From assembly GCA_029261965.1 (NCBI GenBank), contig JAJDAH010000174.1, forward strand, positions 1 to 60,304: DNA of 60,304 nt, read 5' to 3'. This DNA is from Polyangiaceae bacterium (lineage in GTDB: Bacteria; Myxococcota_A; Polyangia; Polyangiales; Polyangiaceae). The notes below the pieces were generated by a model that had not been told where the DNA came from, made no database searches, and saw only the letters and a list, made by a program, of their open reading frames with translations. A program made the position numbers and the translations under genes. How positions within the stretch are numbered: the stretch's first letter is position 1; each line of letters opens with the position of its first letter. Below are positions 35,235 through 43,642 of this stretch, piece after piece.

Positions 35235-37214
35235 ATGGCGTGGATCTTCCCCGGGAGGAAATCTTTCTTTTTTACCGCGGCAAATCACCGACGGGCGGGT
35301 GGACCGCGGCCGCGCTTCCATGCTTCGATCGAGACGCCCGTGGGTGACGAGGAATCCAGCGCTTCGAAGGGCGACGGTGCCGCGCGCATCGCCGAGCTCG
35401 AGGCTCAGCTCGCCCGCGAGGTCAGGATATCACGCGCCCTCCGAGAGGTTGGAAGCGCGCTGGGCGCGACGCTGGACCTCGACGACCTGCTCGAGCTCAT
35501 TCTGGACAAGTTGACGGAGCTAGTGGGCGCAGACCGCGCCACGCTCTACCTGCTCGACGATTCGAAGGGCGAGCTGGTGAGCCGCATCGTGGTCGGTGGG
35601 GAGGTGCGATCGATTCGCGTCCGGGTCGGCCATGGCATCGCCGGCGCTGTCGCCCAAACCGGGCAGCCGCTTCGCGTCAAAAACGCCTATTCCGACAAAC
35701 GCTTCGAGCCCGAGTGGGACGCGCTGACGGGTTACAAGACGACGAACATCCTCGCGGTGCCACTCAAGAACCATCTCGGGCGGACCATCGGCGTCATTCA
35801 GGTCCTCAACAAACACGCCACCCAGTTCAGCGACGAGGACGAGGCGATTGTCACCGCGCTGTCGACTCAAGCCGCGGTGGCCATCGTCAACTCGCGTTTG
35901 TTCCTGTCGCTCATCCAAAAGAACAAACAACTTCTGGAAACGACCGAGCAGCTCGAGCATCGCGTTCGAGACTTGTCCCTCTTGTTCGATCTCGAGCGGG
36001 CAATGGCCCATGCCACGTCGATCGAAGCCCTCGTCGGAGCGGCGCTCACCGAGGGCAACAAGGCGTGCGAGGCTGCTGGTGCCGTCGTGCTCTTGGCGAC
36101 TGACGAGACGGGAGATCTCGTACAGTACGTGGTGGACGCCAACGACGACGCGGTCGAGCGACTCGGCGTGAAATCCGGGGAAGGGTTTCTCGGTTTTTCG
36201 ATGGCCCACGGTGAGCTCAACGTCACCGAAGCCAAGGCCGATGAACGGTGGAACGAACGGGTGGAAGGCAAGTATCCGTTCGATACCGATTCCGTCGTTG
36301 CGCTTCCGCTCGAGGGCGAGGGCGAGCAGATCATTGGTGCCATTGGTCTTTTCGGAAAGGGCGGGGGGCGCTCCTTCAGTGAAGACGACGTATCGCTACT
36401 GAGGCTAGTAAGCGCGAACGTCTCGACCGCCGTGCGCCTGTTCCAGGCGAGCGAGCAGCGCGAACGCAGCGAGCGGCTAACGACCATCGGTCGCTTACTC
36501 TCCGGCATCATTCATGATTTCAAGACGCCGATGACCGTAATCAGCGGCTACACGCAACTGATGGAGAGTGCCGACGACCCGGCGCTTCGAGCCGAGTACA
36601 CGGAAGAAATTCTCAAGCAGTTCGACCAGCTGACGTCGATGCAGCGAGAGGTTTTGGAGTTCGCCCGCGGCGAGAGAAACATTTTCATCCGAAAAGTGTT
36701 CCTACGGAAGTTCTTCGGCGACATCAGTCGCCAGCTCGGGCACGAAGTGGACGGGCGCGCGATCGAGCTCGAGTTCGACGTCGACACCAAGCTGACGGCG
36801 CGTTTCGACGAGGGGCGACTAGCTCGGGCCGTACACAATCTCGCGCGGAACGCCGTGGAAGCCATGGCCGAACGCGGCGGCCGATTGACGATTCGCGCCC
36901 ACAAGGCCGGCGAGGATCTGCTCATCAGTGTGTCCGACAGCGGGCCAGGGATCCCGAAGGAGGTAGAGGGCCGCCTCTTTCAGTCCTTCGTCACTTCTGG
37001 CAAAGCCGGCGGGACCGGCCTCGGTCTAGCGATTGTGAAGAAGATCGTCGACGAGCACGGCGGCTCGATTGCCGTCAAATCGTCCAAGAAGGGCACGACC
37101 TTCGAGCTCAGGCTGCCACAGGAAGAGCAGAGCAAAGATACGCGACCGGGTCCCAAGCGAACGAAAAAGCCGCAGCGGCCGGCCGAGCGCCAGACCGTCA
37201 AGTCGTCCGGATGA
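35235..37214 (+). CDS. Soluble sensor histidine kinase with two GAF domains
   Basis: This is a 659-residue protein from the ATG at 35235. It has no membrane segment. A short coiled coil (IAELEAQLAREVRISRALRE) leads into GAF 1 (about 60-215) and GAF 2 (about 240-395), then HisKA with IIHDFKTPMTVISG (phospho-acceptor His) and HATPase_c with the N box NLARNAVEAM, G1 DSGPGIPKE and G2 GGTGLGLAIVKK. The tail is Lys/Pro-rich. No response regulator is adjacent. The start is unsure: there is no Shine-Dalgarno at 35235, and GTG at 35340 (VGDEESSASK) is an alternative. The stop overlaps the next ATG. Confidence 0.88.
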   Translation: MAWIFPGRKSFFFTAANHRRAGGPRPRFHASIETPVGDEESSASKGDGAARIAELEAQLAREVRISRALREVGSALGATLDLDDLLELILDKLTELVGADRATLYLLDDSKGELVSRIVVGGEVRSIRVRVGHGIAGAVAQTGQPLRVKNAYSDKRFEPEWDALTGYKTTNILAVPLKNHLGRTIGVIQVLNKHATQFSDEDEAIVTALSTQAAVAIVNSRLFLSLIQKNKQLLETTEQLEHRVRDLSLLFDLERAMAHATSIEALVGAALTEGNKACEAAGAVVLLATDETGDLVQYVVDANDDAVERLGVKSGEGFLGFSMAHGELNVTEAKADERWNERVEGKYPFDTDSVVALPLEGEGEQIIGAIGLFGKGGGRSFSEDDVSLLRLVSANVSTAVRLFQASEQRERSERLTTIGRLLSGIIHDFKTPMTVISGYTQLMESADDPALRAEYTEEILKQFDQLTSMQREVLEFARGERNIFIRKVFLRKFFGDISRQLGHEVDGRAIELEFDVDTKLTARFDEGRLARAVHNLARNAVEAMAERGGRLTIRAHKAGEDLLISVSDSGPGIPKEVEGRLFQSFVTSGKAGGTGLGLAIVKKIVDEHGGSIAVKSSKKGTTFELRLPQEEQSKDTRPGPKRTKKPQRPAERQTVKSSG

Positions 37215-38302
37215 GCGACAAGAACCGATTGCCGATGCTCGCCGAGCGCCGGCGTGCGCTCGAAACTTGCTCGTACTGCCCGAAGCTCTGTCGCGCGGCA
37301 TGTCCCGTTTCGAACGCGACGGCAAAAGAGACCCACATCCCCTGGGGCAAGATGAGCCTCGCGTGGTTCGCGTCGCGTGGAGACGTGCCCGTCGAGCCCG
37401 CATACGCCCAGCCGGCGTGGGCGTGCACGGGCTGCATGGCGTGTCGGGAGTCCTGCGATCACCGAAATCCGGTGGCCGACACCCTGGCGGACGCTCGGGC
37501 CGACTTCATGGGCGCCGGCGTCGCACCACCGTCGGCGACCGCGGTCACCCGCCGGCACCCCGAGCGAATCATGAAATTGGCGGCGGCCATCGAACGCCTG
37601 CGCGCGAGTGCCGGGGTTAGCGCGGACGCAACCACCGCCGTCTTGATGGGATGCGGCTATGCGCTCGACGCCGAAGAAGAGGGTCGTGACGCGCTCGCCG
37701 TGCTGACTCGCCTGCTCGGCAAGGTGAGCCTCGTCGACGGATGCTGCGGCGCACCCCTCTTGCACGCCGGCGACCGAGCGGGTTTTCTCTCGGCGCGGCG
37801 TCGGATCGAAGATCAGGTCGGTTCCGCCGAGCTCGTGTGTGTCGACCCGGGCTGCGCCGTGGTTTTCGAACCGAAGCCGCCGCCCGAATCGGCGCGCCCC
37901 CGGGTGATGGTGCAGATCGTGGCGGACGCGCTCGACCAGCTCGGCCGGGTCGACCTCGGAGACGCCCCGGTTCGTTGGCAGGACCCGTGTCAGCTCGGCC
38001 GCGGTCTCGGCGTGTACCAGGAGCCCCGAAGGGTGCTCGCGCACGTGCTCGGGCGAGAGCCGGACGAGTTCGCCCGAACCCGAGAGCAGGCGGTTTGCGC
38101 GGGTAGCGGAGGCTTGTTGCCCGTGACGATGCCGGCCGCGTCGAGAAGCATCGCCCAGGCACGTCTCGGTGAGCACGACCGTCTGGGCGGTGGATCCGTG
38201 GTCACGGGTTGCGCGTCCAGCCTCAGGAGACTCCGTTCGGTGGGAGCGCGCGTGATGGACATCGGCACCATCATTCGCCGCGCTCTCGAGGCCAATGGCT
38301 GA
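37211..38302 (+). CDS. Iron-sulfur protein of the GlpC/HdrD type (two 4Fe-4S sites plus CCG domains)
   Basis: This is a 363-residue protein. C20/C23/C27/C31 and C72/C75/C78/C82 form two 4Fe-4S ferredoxin-like sites. The C-terminal half has Cys-rich CCG-type motifs: MGCG with DGCCGAP, and QDPCQLGRGLG with CAGSGG and TGCASS. Such proteins pass electrons from a flavin dehydrogenase to quinone or heterodisulfide; no dehydrogenase partner is next to it. It is coupled by overlap to a histidine kinase on each side, so it might report redox state to one of them, though that is inference. Confidence 0.85.
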   Translation: MSDKNRLPMLAERRRALETCSYCPKLCRAACPVSNATAKETHIPWGKMSLAWFASRGDVPVEPAYAQPAWACTGCMACRESCDHRNPVADTLADARADFMGAGVAPPSATAVTRRHPERIMKLAAAIERLRASAGVSADATTAVLMGCGYALDAEEEGRDALAVLTRLLGKVSLVDGCCGAPLLHAGDRAGFLSARRRIEDQVGSAELVCVDPGCAVVFEPKPPPESARPRVMVQIVADALDQLGRVDLGDAPVRWQDPCQLGRGLGVYQEPRRVLAHVLGREPDEFARTREQAVCAGSGGLLPVTMPAASRSIAQARLGEHDRLGGGSVVTGCASSLRRLRSVGARVMDIGTIIRRALEANG

Positions 38303-39848
38303 AGACGCGTCACCCATCCGTCGAAGAACTGTCGCTACACGAGTCTTGCTCTCGTACGCGCTCGTGACCGCCGCGTTCGCGTTGACCGCTGGTTGGGCGG
38401 TGCTCACGCTGCGCAGCGCCGCGGGAGATGCCGATCTCATGCGATCGGGCTATTTGCCGTTGTCCCTTGGTCTGCGCGATGCCGTCGCGAGCCAAGACAC
38501 TTGGAACACCCAACTCAACCACATTACCACCGCGAAGAACCCGGCGGACAAACGCGTGTGGTTCGAAATTGCGCTGACGACGGGTCGGCCGAAGATGTTC
38601 GGCGAGGTTCGCGCGCTCTTGAACAACGCGTTCATGTCTTCGGCGAACGAAGGCATCGCCAGCATCGGACGCGGCCTAGCCACCGAAGCGACCGGGATCG
38701 AGAAGTTCCTCGACGAAGACCGGGAGCTCCTGAAGGAGCTCTTTGCCGCGCTTGACTCCGGCGATCTCCCGCGGGCCGAAGCTCGCCGCGATCAGCTCGT
38801 GACCCGGGGTATCGGGGCGAAAAAGCGCCTCAGCGAACTCGAAGCCCGAGTCGAGCTCGAGGTGGACAAGCTGCTCGAAGGCGCTCGGGCACGCGAACGC
38901 TTGGCGATCCGCTTGCTTGTCGCGCTCGCGCTCTTCGGACTCGCCGTGGGTGTGCTCATGGCCCTGTACGCCAGGCGGGTCCTCAAACCGCTCGGGGCGG
39001 TGACCGCTCGGGCGAATATGGTGGCCCGCGGCGACCTCACGGCGCGGCCGGTCGTCGCGTCGAACGACGAAATCGGCGAGCTCGCCGCGACTTTCGAGAG
39101 CATGGTGGATGCGATCAAGACCGCGAACGAGCAGCTGGTGGCGTCGGAGCGCCTGGCCACCATCGGCAAAATGGCAGCACACGTGACTCACGAGATCCGC
39201 AACCCGCTCTCGTCGATGGCACTCAACGTCGAGCTCCTGGAGGACGAGCTTTCGGCGGAGCAAAAAGAGGCCGCGGCGCTCACTCGTGCGATCAAGAACG
39301 AAGTGGATCGGCTGACCGCTCTCAGCCAAGAGTATCTGTCGGTCGCACGCCGCCAGCAGCTGCGGCTCGACGAAGAAGACGTGGGTCAAGTCGTTCGCGA
39401 AGCGCACGACTTCGTGCGCGCCGAGCTCGCCCAGAACGGCGTCCAGACCGAGCTCTCGATCGACGAGGACTTGCCGACTCTTCGAGTCGACGAAGCCCAG
39501 CTCAAGCAAGCTATCTACAACCTGATGCGCAACGCGCGTGAGGCGATGCCGGATGGAGGGCGAGTCGCGCTCGAAGTGAAACGCGGGGCCGACGATGGCG
39601 TCGACGTCGTCGTCGAGGACGAGGGGTCGGGCATCGACGAGGCCACGCGAGCGCGTCTCTTCGAGCCTTTTTTCACCACCAAGGAGCACGGTACCGGCCT
39701 GGGTCTGGCGATCACGCGGCAAATCGTCGAGGGCCACGGAGGCCGAATCGCGTGCGAGCCGGCGCCCAGCGGCGGCACTCGATTCAGCATCTATCTCCCC
39801 GGGTCGGCGTTTATCTCCCCAAATGTCGAGGGCGAAGCCCGGGCTTGA
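38295..39848 (+). CDS. Membrane sensor histidine kinase with HAMP domain
   Basis: This is a 517-residue protein. Membrane helix 1 is at about 14-36 (VLLSYALVTAAFALTAGWAV), followed by an all-helical periplasmic domain of about 165 residues and helix 2 (LLVALALFGLAVGVLMALYA). HAMP (LKPLGAVTARANMVARGDLT), HisKA (MAAHVTHEIRNPLSSMALN) and HATPase_c (NLMRNAREAM, DEGSGIDE, GTGLGLAIT) follow. The helical sensor resembles four-helix-bundle 4HB_MCP-type sensors. Its ATG overlaps the Fe-S gene stop by 8 bases. Confidence 0.92.
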   Translation: MAEDASPIRRRTVATRVLLSYALVTAAFALTAGWAVLTLRSAAGDADLMRSGYLPLSLGLRDAVASQDTWNTQLNHITTAKNPADKRVWFEIALTTGRPKMFGEVRALLNNAFMSSANEGIASIGRGLATEATGIEKFLDEDRELLKELFAALDSGDLPRAEARRDQLVTRGIGAKKRLSELEARVELEVDKLLEGARARERLAIRLLVALALFGLAVGVLMALYARRVLKPLGAVTARANMVARGDLTARPVVASNDEIGELAATFESMVDAIKTANEQLVASERLATIGKMAAHVTHEIRNPLSSMALNVELLEDELSAEQKEAAALTRAIKNEVDRLTALSQEYLSVARRQQLRLDEEDVGQVVREAHDFVRAELAQNGVQTELSIDEDLPTLRVDEAQLKQAIYNLMRNAREAMPDGGRVALEVKRGADDGVDVVVEDEGSGIDEATRARLFEPFFTTKEHGTGLGLAITRQIVEGHGGRIACEPAPSGGTRFSIYLPGSAFISPNVEGEARA

Positions 39849-39883
39849 CCCACGGGGTCACCAGCCGCTTAGCTGAAAGCCAC

Positions 39884-40531
39884 GTGGTCGATCTGCTCAC
39901 CATCGTCTATGCCACGACGAACGAGGGAAAGCTGACCGAGCTCCGAGCCTTGCTCGGAGATCTGCCGGTGCATCTCGTCGGCGTGAAGGACGCGGTGCAC
40001 TCGGTTCCGAAAAGCCTCGAGAAAGGGGCGACGTTCGAGGAGAACGCACGGAGCAAGGCCGAAGCCGTTTCCCGCGCTTCGGGTCTCATCGCGATTGCCG
40101 ACGACAGCGGTCTCGAGGTCGAGGGTCTCGGTGGTCGACCCGGAGTTCGGTCCGCGAGATTTGCTCACGATCGAGCGACCGATGCTGAAAACAACGCGGC
40201 TCTGTTGCGTGAGCTCGAAGAGCACGACGGGAGCGCGCGCAAGGCTCAGTTTCGCTGCGTGCTCGCCGTCGCCAACCCGTGGGACGCAGGAAACATCGCG
40301 ATCGTCGAGGGGCGCCTCGTCGGCAGCATCGCCCGAACGCCGCGGGGCAGCGGCGGGTTCGGATATGATCCGCTTTTTGTCGTCGACGACGATGGTCGAG
40401 CAGTTGCCGAGCTGAGCGAGGAGGAAAAGCAGCGCGTCAGCCACCGGGCCCTGGCGGCTCGGGCCCTCGAGCCAATCCTCTTTGCTCTCGTCAAACGGCA
40501 GATCGGTGACGTCGAGCGCGCCGTCGGTTGA
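39884..40531 (+). CDS. rdgB: XTP/dITP pyrophosphatase (RdgB/HAM1)
   Basis: This is a 215-residue protein that removes non-canonical purine nucleotides (ITP, dITP, XTP) by hydrolysis to the monophosphate. Motifs: IVYATTNEGKLTEL, ADDSGLEVEGLGGRPG with the metal-binding acids, GFGYDPLF and SHRALAAR. The GTG at 39884 is the likely start; the frame is open upstream inside the kinase gene. A 14-bp direct repeat duplicates its end including the stop. Confidence 0.93.
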   Translation: MVDLLTIVYATTNEGKLTELRALLGDLPVHLVGVKDAVHSVPKSLEKGATFEENARSKAEAVSRASGLIAIADDSGLEVEGLGGRPGVRSARFAHDRATDAENNAALLRELEEHDGSARKAQFRCVLAVANPWDAGNIAIVEGRLVGSIARTPRGSGGFGYDPLFVVDDDGRAVAELSEEEKQRVSHRALAARALEPILFALVKRQIGDVERAVG

Positions 40532-40547
40532 GTGCGCCGTCGGCTGA
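40518..40547. repeat. Direct repeat duplicating the rdgB stop region
   Basis: GCGCCGTCGGTTGA (40518-40531) and GCGCCGTCGGCTGA (40534-40547) differ by one base and lie 16 bp apart. The first contains the rdgB stop. Confidence 0.6.
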
Positions 40548-40558
40548 ACGCCAAGACC

Positions 40559-41665
40559 TCACTTTGCGCCGAAGATGTCGAAGTGCCCACCGATTTGGGC
40601 TGTGAACCATCCGTGGCCTGCATCGTCGTCGACGGATGTCCTGGCCGGCAGACCATCGGTGTTCGGCCCCGAGAAACGAGCCGTTCGAAAGGATCCGCCG
40701 CCCACCGTGAGTAGGGGAGAGATGGAAAAGAATTCGGTCAGACGGATGTCGACGCCGAGCCCGATGCGCGCTTCGAGCGGCGTTCCCTTGAGTCGGAGCT
40801 CGGTTCCGTCATCCCAGCGAGCTTCGAAATCCCTGTAGCCGACGGCGAATTCTGCGAGAAAACCGACGGCGTCCGGATCGGTCGAGAACCTGACGCCGAG
40901 GGCATAGAAATTCGTTACGCCGAAGTTCTGTCCGCCGTTGGCGTCGCGGCTCGGCTCGCTACCGGTGCCGAGGGTCGCGCGCTCCCAAAGCAGGAACACG
41001 TTGTGGCGCCTGCCTAGTCGAGCACCGACGTCGAGCTCGATCATCGGTCCGCTCGAAGCGAGCTCACGCCACTCGGTAGCGAAGCACTGAGTCCCCAGAG
41101 GTGAACGTTCGCAGCGCCCCCACAGATCGCCGAACGGGGCGAACCATCCGAGTCGGGCTCCGGCCCAGAGTGCGGTTTTGGGCGAGGTGTGACTCGGCTT
41201 GGGCGGCGGCGGCGGCTCGTAGACTGGATAGCCGCCGTATCCGGGTGGTGGCGGCTCGTACACGGGACGCCCGTCGGGTGGCGGAGCTCGACGCGGTCGC
41301 CCTCCCGGGCCCGGCGGCGGATCGGCTGGTTCGACGTAGTAGTGGGACGGCGGCGCTCCGGCCGGCCTCTTTGGCCGCTGCCGGTCATCGGCGGCGTCGG
41401 ACGGTGCGGCTGATTTGGGCTTGGCTTTCGCCGCGTCGCCCGGCGTGCCCCCCGGCGGGGACGGGTCGTCGGACTTCGGAGGCTTGGCGGGCGTTGGAGG
41501 GGTCGCTTCTGGCGCGGGCGGGGCATCCGGGGCGGGTGGGGCGTCCGCTGGGGCCTTGGGGCCGGGCGCCGGCGGGGGCGGCGGCGCGGGCTCCGGCTGG
41601 GCCTGGACCGATGCGGACAGGAGCAAGGAGCCGATGGTCAGCAGGGGGGCGCAGCACCGCTTCAT
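40559..41665 (-). CDS. Proline-rich outer-membrane protein, probable beta-barrel
   Basis: This is a 368-residue protein from the ATG at 41665. The signal peptide is MKRCCAPLLTIGSLLLSASVQA, then a Pro/Ala/Asp-rich arm of about 165 residues (PAPPPPPAPGPKAP; YEPPPPGYGGYPVYEPP), then a domain of about 175 residues with barrel-type strands (FLLWERATLGTGS; FYALGVRFSTDPDAVGFLAEF) ending in GHFDIFGAK. The build is like the gene at 17042-18121, but I see no close identity. It is divergent from the ATP synthase genes. Confidence 0.65.
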   Translation of the reverse strand: MKRCCAPLLTIGSLLLSASVQAQPEPAPPPPPAPGPKAPADAPPAPDAPPAPEATPPTPAKPPKSDDPSPPGGTPGDAAKAKPKSAAPSDAADDRQRPKRPAGAPPSHYYVEPADPPPGPGGRPRRAPPPDGRPVYEPPPPGYGGYPVYEPPPPPKPSHTSPKTALWAGARLGWFAPFGDLWGRCERSPLGTQCFATEWRELASSGPMIELDVGARLGRRHNVFLLWERATLGTGSEPSRDANGGQNFGVTNFYALGVRFSTDPDAVGFLAEFAVGYRDFEARWDDGTELRLKGTPLEARIGLGVDIRLTEFFSISPLLTVGGGSFRTARFSGPNTDGLPARTSVDDDAGHGWFTAQIGGHFDIFGAK

Positions 41666-41778
41666 GCGCCTCAGGATAGCGCCGCAATCCCGTGAATCCA
41701 CCCGTGTTTTGCGCGACTGGCCCCTGGTTGACCCCGGCTTCACGGCCGTGTTAATCGACCCGCGCTTTTCCGGCATTA

Positions 41779-42060
41779 GTGAAAGAAAATTGGAAGGCCA
41801 CGGGCGGCTACGGGACCGTCGGTCTCGAGCTCGCGCTCAGCGTCTTGTTCGGCTTTTTCGGAGGTCGGGCGCTGGACAACTGGTTGGGAACCGGGCCCTG
41901 GCTCGCCGTCATCGGTCTCGGATTCGGAATCGCAACGGCGATTCGCTTCCTTTACCGCGCCTTGCAACGGGCGAACGCAGAAGCAGAAAAACACGAGCAA
42001 GCAGAAAAGGCATCACGCGGAAAGTATCATGACGACCACGACACAGAATCCCCCGACTGA
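41779..42060 (+). CDS. atpZ: AtpZ/AtpI-type ATP synthase accessory protein
   Basis: This is a 93-residue protein with two membrane helices (LELALSVLFGFFGG and LAVIGLGFGIATAIRFLY) and the conserved GRALDNWLGTGPW loop of the AtpZ/AtpQ family, which aids Mg2+ handling or c-ring assembly. The GTG at 41779 follows no clear ribosome-binding site. The C-terminal tail is His/Glu/Asp-rich. It overlaps the next gene by 32 bases. Confidence 0.8.
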   Translation: MKENWKATGGYGTVGLELALSVLFGFFGGRALDNWLGTGPWLAVIGLGFGIATAIRFLYRALQRANAEAEKHEQAEKASRGKYHDDHDTESPD

Positions 42061-42430
42061 CGGCGTCATCGAGACGTCGCTGCTCGTCGTGGCGGCGGTG
42101 GGAGTCTTGGGTGTCGTCGCCGGCTGGTTTTTCGGGGGGCCCAGGGTGGCGTGGAGCGTGGGCACCGGTGCGGCGGTGGCCTTGGCCAACCTCTGGGTGC
42201 TAGCGCGCGTCATGCGAGCTTTGCTCGGCCCGACCGCCAAGCAACTGCCTTGGACCTTCGTGGCCGTAGTCAAGTTGCTCGTGCTCTTCGGGGGGCTCTA
42301 CGGGCTGGTGTCGTGGGGGCTAGTCGATCCCGTGCCGCTGTTCATCGGCTATGGCGCGTTGCCCGTCGGCATCGTCCTGGCGCAGCTCCGGCCCGCGCCC
42401 GTTTTGGAAGATGGGGCCCTAGATGCCTAG
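42029..42430 (+). CDS. atpI: ATP synthase subunit I (AtpI-like)
   Basis: This is a 133-residue protein with four hydrophobic segments (SLLVVAAVGVLGVVAGWFFG, VGTGAAVALANLWVLA, FVAVVKLLVLFGGLYGLV and VPLFIGYGALPVGIVLAQL). Position between atpZ and atpB and topology fit AtpI, the c-ring assembly chaperone. The sequence is poorly conserved in general, so identity rests on context. Confidence 0.7.
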   Translation: MTTTTQNPPTDGVIETSLLVVAAVGVLGVVAGWFFGGPRVAWSVGTGAAVALANLWVLARVMRALLGPTAKQLPWTFVAVVKLLVLFGGLYGLVSWGLVDPVPLFIGYGALPVGIVLAQLRPAPVLEDGALDA

Positions 42431-43205
42431 TCACACGTCCTGGATTACGCTCGCGCTCCGGTGGATCAACGAGCACACCGGTCGCACTCTCGAGCACAAT
42501 TCCGCCCTTTTGGGCACCAGCGTGGTGGGGCACGAGCATCCCCATCTCGAGAGTTGGGAGCCCATCGCCACGTCGCTTTTTGTCGCGATCGTTCTCGTGC
42601 TCGTCGGATTTCGAGTCAAGTCACGCATGGGGAAGGTCGACGAGGCCATCGTGCCCGAAGACACGCTCACCCTACGTACCTTCATGGAAGCGTTCCTCGG
42701 CTACTTTTACGACCTGTCGAAGAGCGTCATGGATCCCCGTCGCGCCAAGAAGTATTTCCCGTTCATCGCGGTGAGCGCGTGTTTCGTGTTCTTCTCGAAC
42801 GTGCTCGCTCTCGTGCCCGGAATGGGGGTAGCGACGAGCCATCTCGGCATTACTCTCGGTTCGGCCGCCGTCGTGTTCATCTATTTCAACGTCGTTGGCA
42901 TCGCCGAGGTTGGTCCCGGTCACTACTTCAAGCATCTCATGGGGCCGTCGCCGTATCTGGCCCCGCTCATCTTTCCGATCGAGGTCATCTCGCTTCTGGT
43001 CCGGCCGGTCACTCTGGCGGTTCGACTCATGGTGAACATGGCCGTGGACCATCTGCTCTTGGCGACAGTCATGGGCCTCATCGCCGTCATCGTCCCCTTG
43101 CCGGTGATGCTGCTCGGCTGTCTGGTCATCGTCATCCAGACGTTGGTCTTCACCTTGTTGACGACCATCTACATCGGGCTCGCTACCGAGCACGAAGAAC
43201 ACTGA
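42423..43205 (+). CDS. atpB: ATP synthase F0 subunit a
   Basis: This is a 260-residue protein with about six membrane helices. The penultimate region RPVTLAVRLMVNMAVDHLLL contains the essential Arg of the a/c interface. It forms the ion half-channels with the c-ring. It overlaps atpI by 8 bases; atpE follows 87 bp downstream. Confidence 0.95.
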   Translation: MPSHTSWITLALRWINEHTGRTLEHNSALLGTSVVGHEHPHLESWEPIATSLFVAIVLVLVGFRVKSRMGKVDEAIVPEDTLTLRTFMEAFLGYFYDLSKSVMDPRRAKKYFPFIAVSACFVFFSNVLALVPGMGVATSHLGITLGSAAVVFIYFNVVGIAEVGPGHYFKHLMGPSPYLAPLIFPIEVISLLVRPVTLAVRLMVNMAVDHLLLATVMGLIAVIVPLPVMLLGCLVIVIQTLVFTLLTTIYIGLATEHEEH

Positions 43206-43292
43206 GTTTTCCCGCTTCGCTTAGAAATCAGTAGTCATCGAATGAAAAGCGCACTAAACGCGGTGCGTCAGAGAAATAGGAGAGCTGAACGG

Positions 43293-43628
43293 ATGTCCAA
43301 AAAGAACAAGCTTGCGCTGGTCGCTGCGTCCGTCACCACGTTCATTTCCTCGTCTGCGTTTGCGCAGGGTGGTGCCGCTGCGAACGAGTTCGACGCGCAG
43401 GCGATGGCCGCGCTCGGCGCTGGCATTGCAATTGGGCTCGCCGTGCTCGGGGCCGGAATGGGACAAGGCAAAGCCGCGGCCGCTGCGGTCGAGGGCATCA
43501 GCCGAAACCCCGGCGCAGCACCTCGGATCCAGACGCCCATGATTATCGGCCTGGCACTCATCGAGTCGCTCGTGCTGTTCGCGTTCCTGATCGCGTTCTT
43601 CCTGCAGGGCAAAGTCCCCGGCGGATGA
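43293..43628 (+). CDS. atpE: ATP synthase F0 subunit c, with a signal-like N-terminal extension
   Basis: This is a 111-residue protein from the ATG at 43293 (AGGAG upstream), instead of the usual 75-90 residues. Residues 1-25 ([17 protein letters not shown], ending SAFAQ) look like a cleavable signal peptide, as in some other c subunits. The two helices follow: [16 protein letters not shown] (Gln58), loop SRNPGA, and [15 protein letters not shown] (ion-binding Glu91, Ser92). Gln in helix 1 plus Glu-Ser in helix 2 are ligands of Na+-type rings. The usual Thr after Ser is Leu93. Confidence 0.95.
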   Translation: MSKKNKLALVAASVTTFISSSAFAQGGAAANEFDAQAMAALGAGIAIGLAVLGAGMGQGKAAAAAVEGISRNPGAAPRIQTPMIIGLALIESLVLFAFLIAFFLQGKVPGG

Positions 43629-43642
43629 GTTCACCCTCGGCG

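Noticed and set aside
41728-41756. TTGACC-N17-TTAATC promoter before atpZ
   Set aside because: The -35 is good but the -10 matches only two bases, so it was not listed as a feature.
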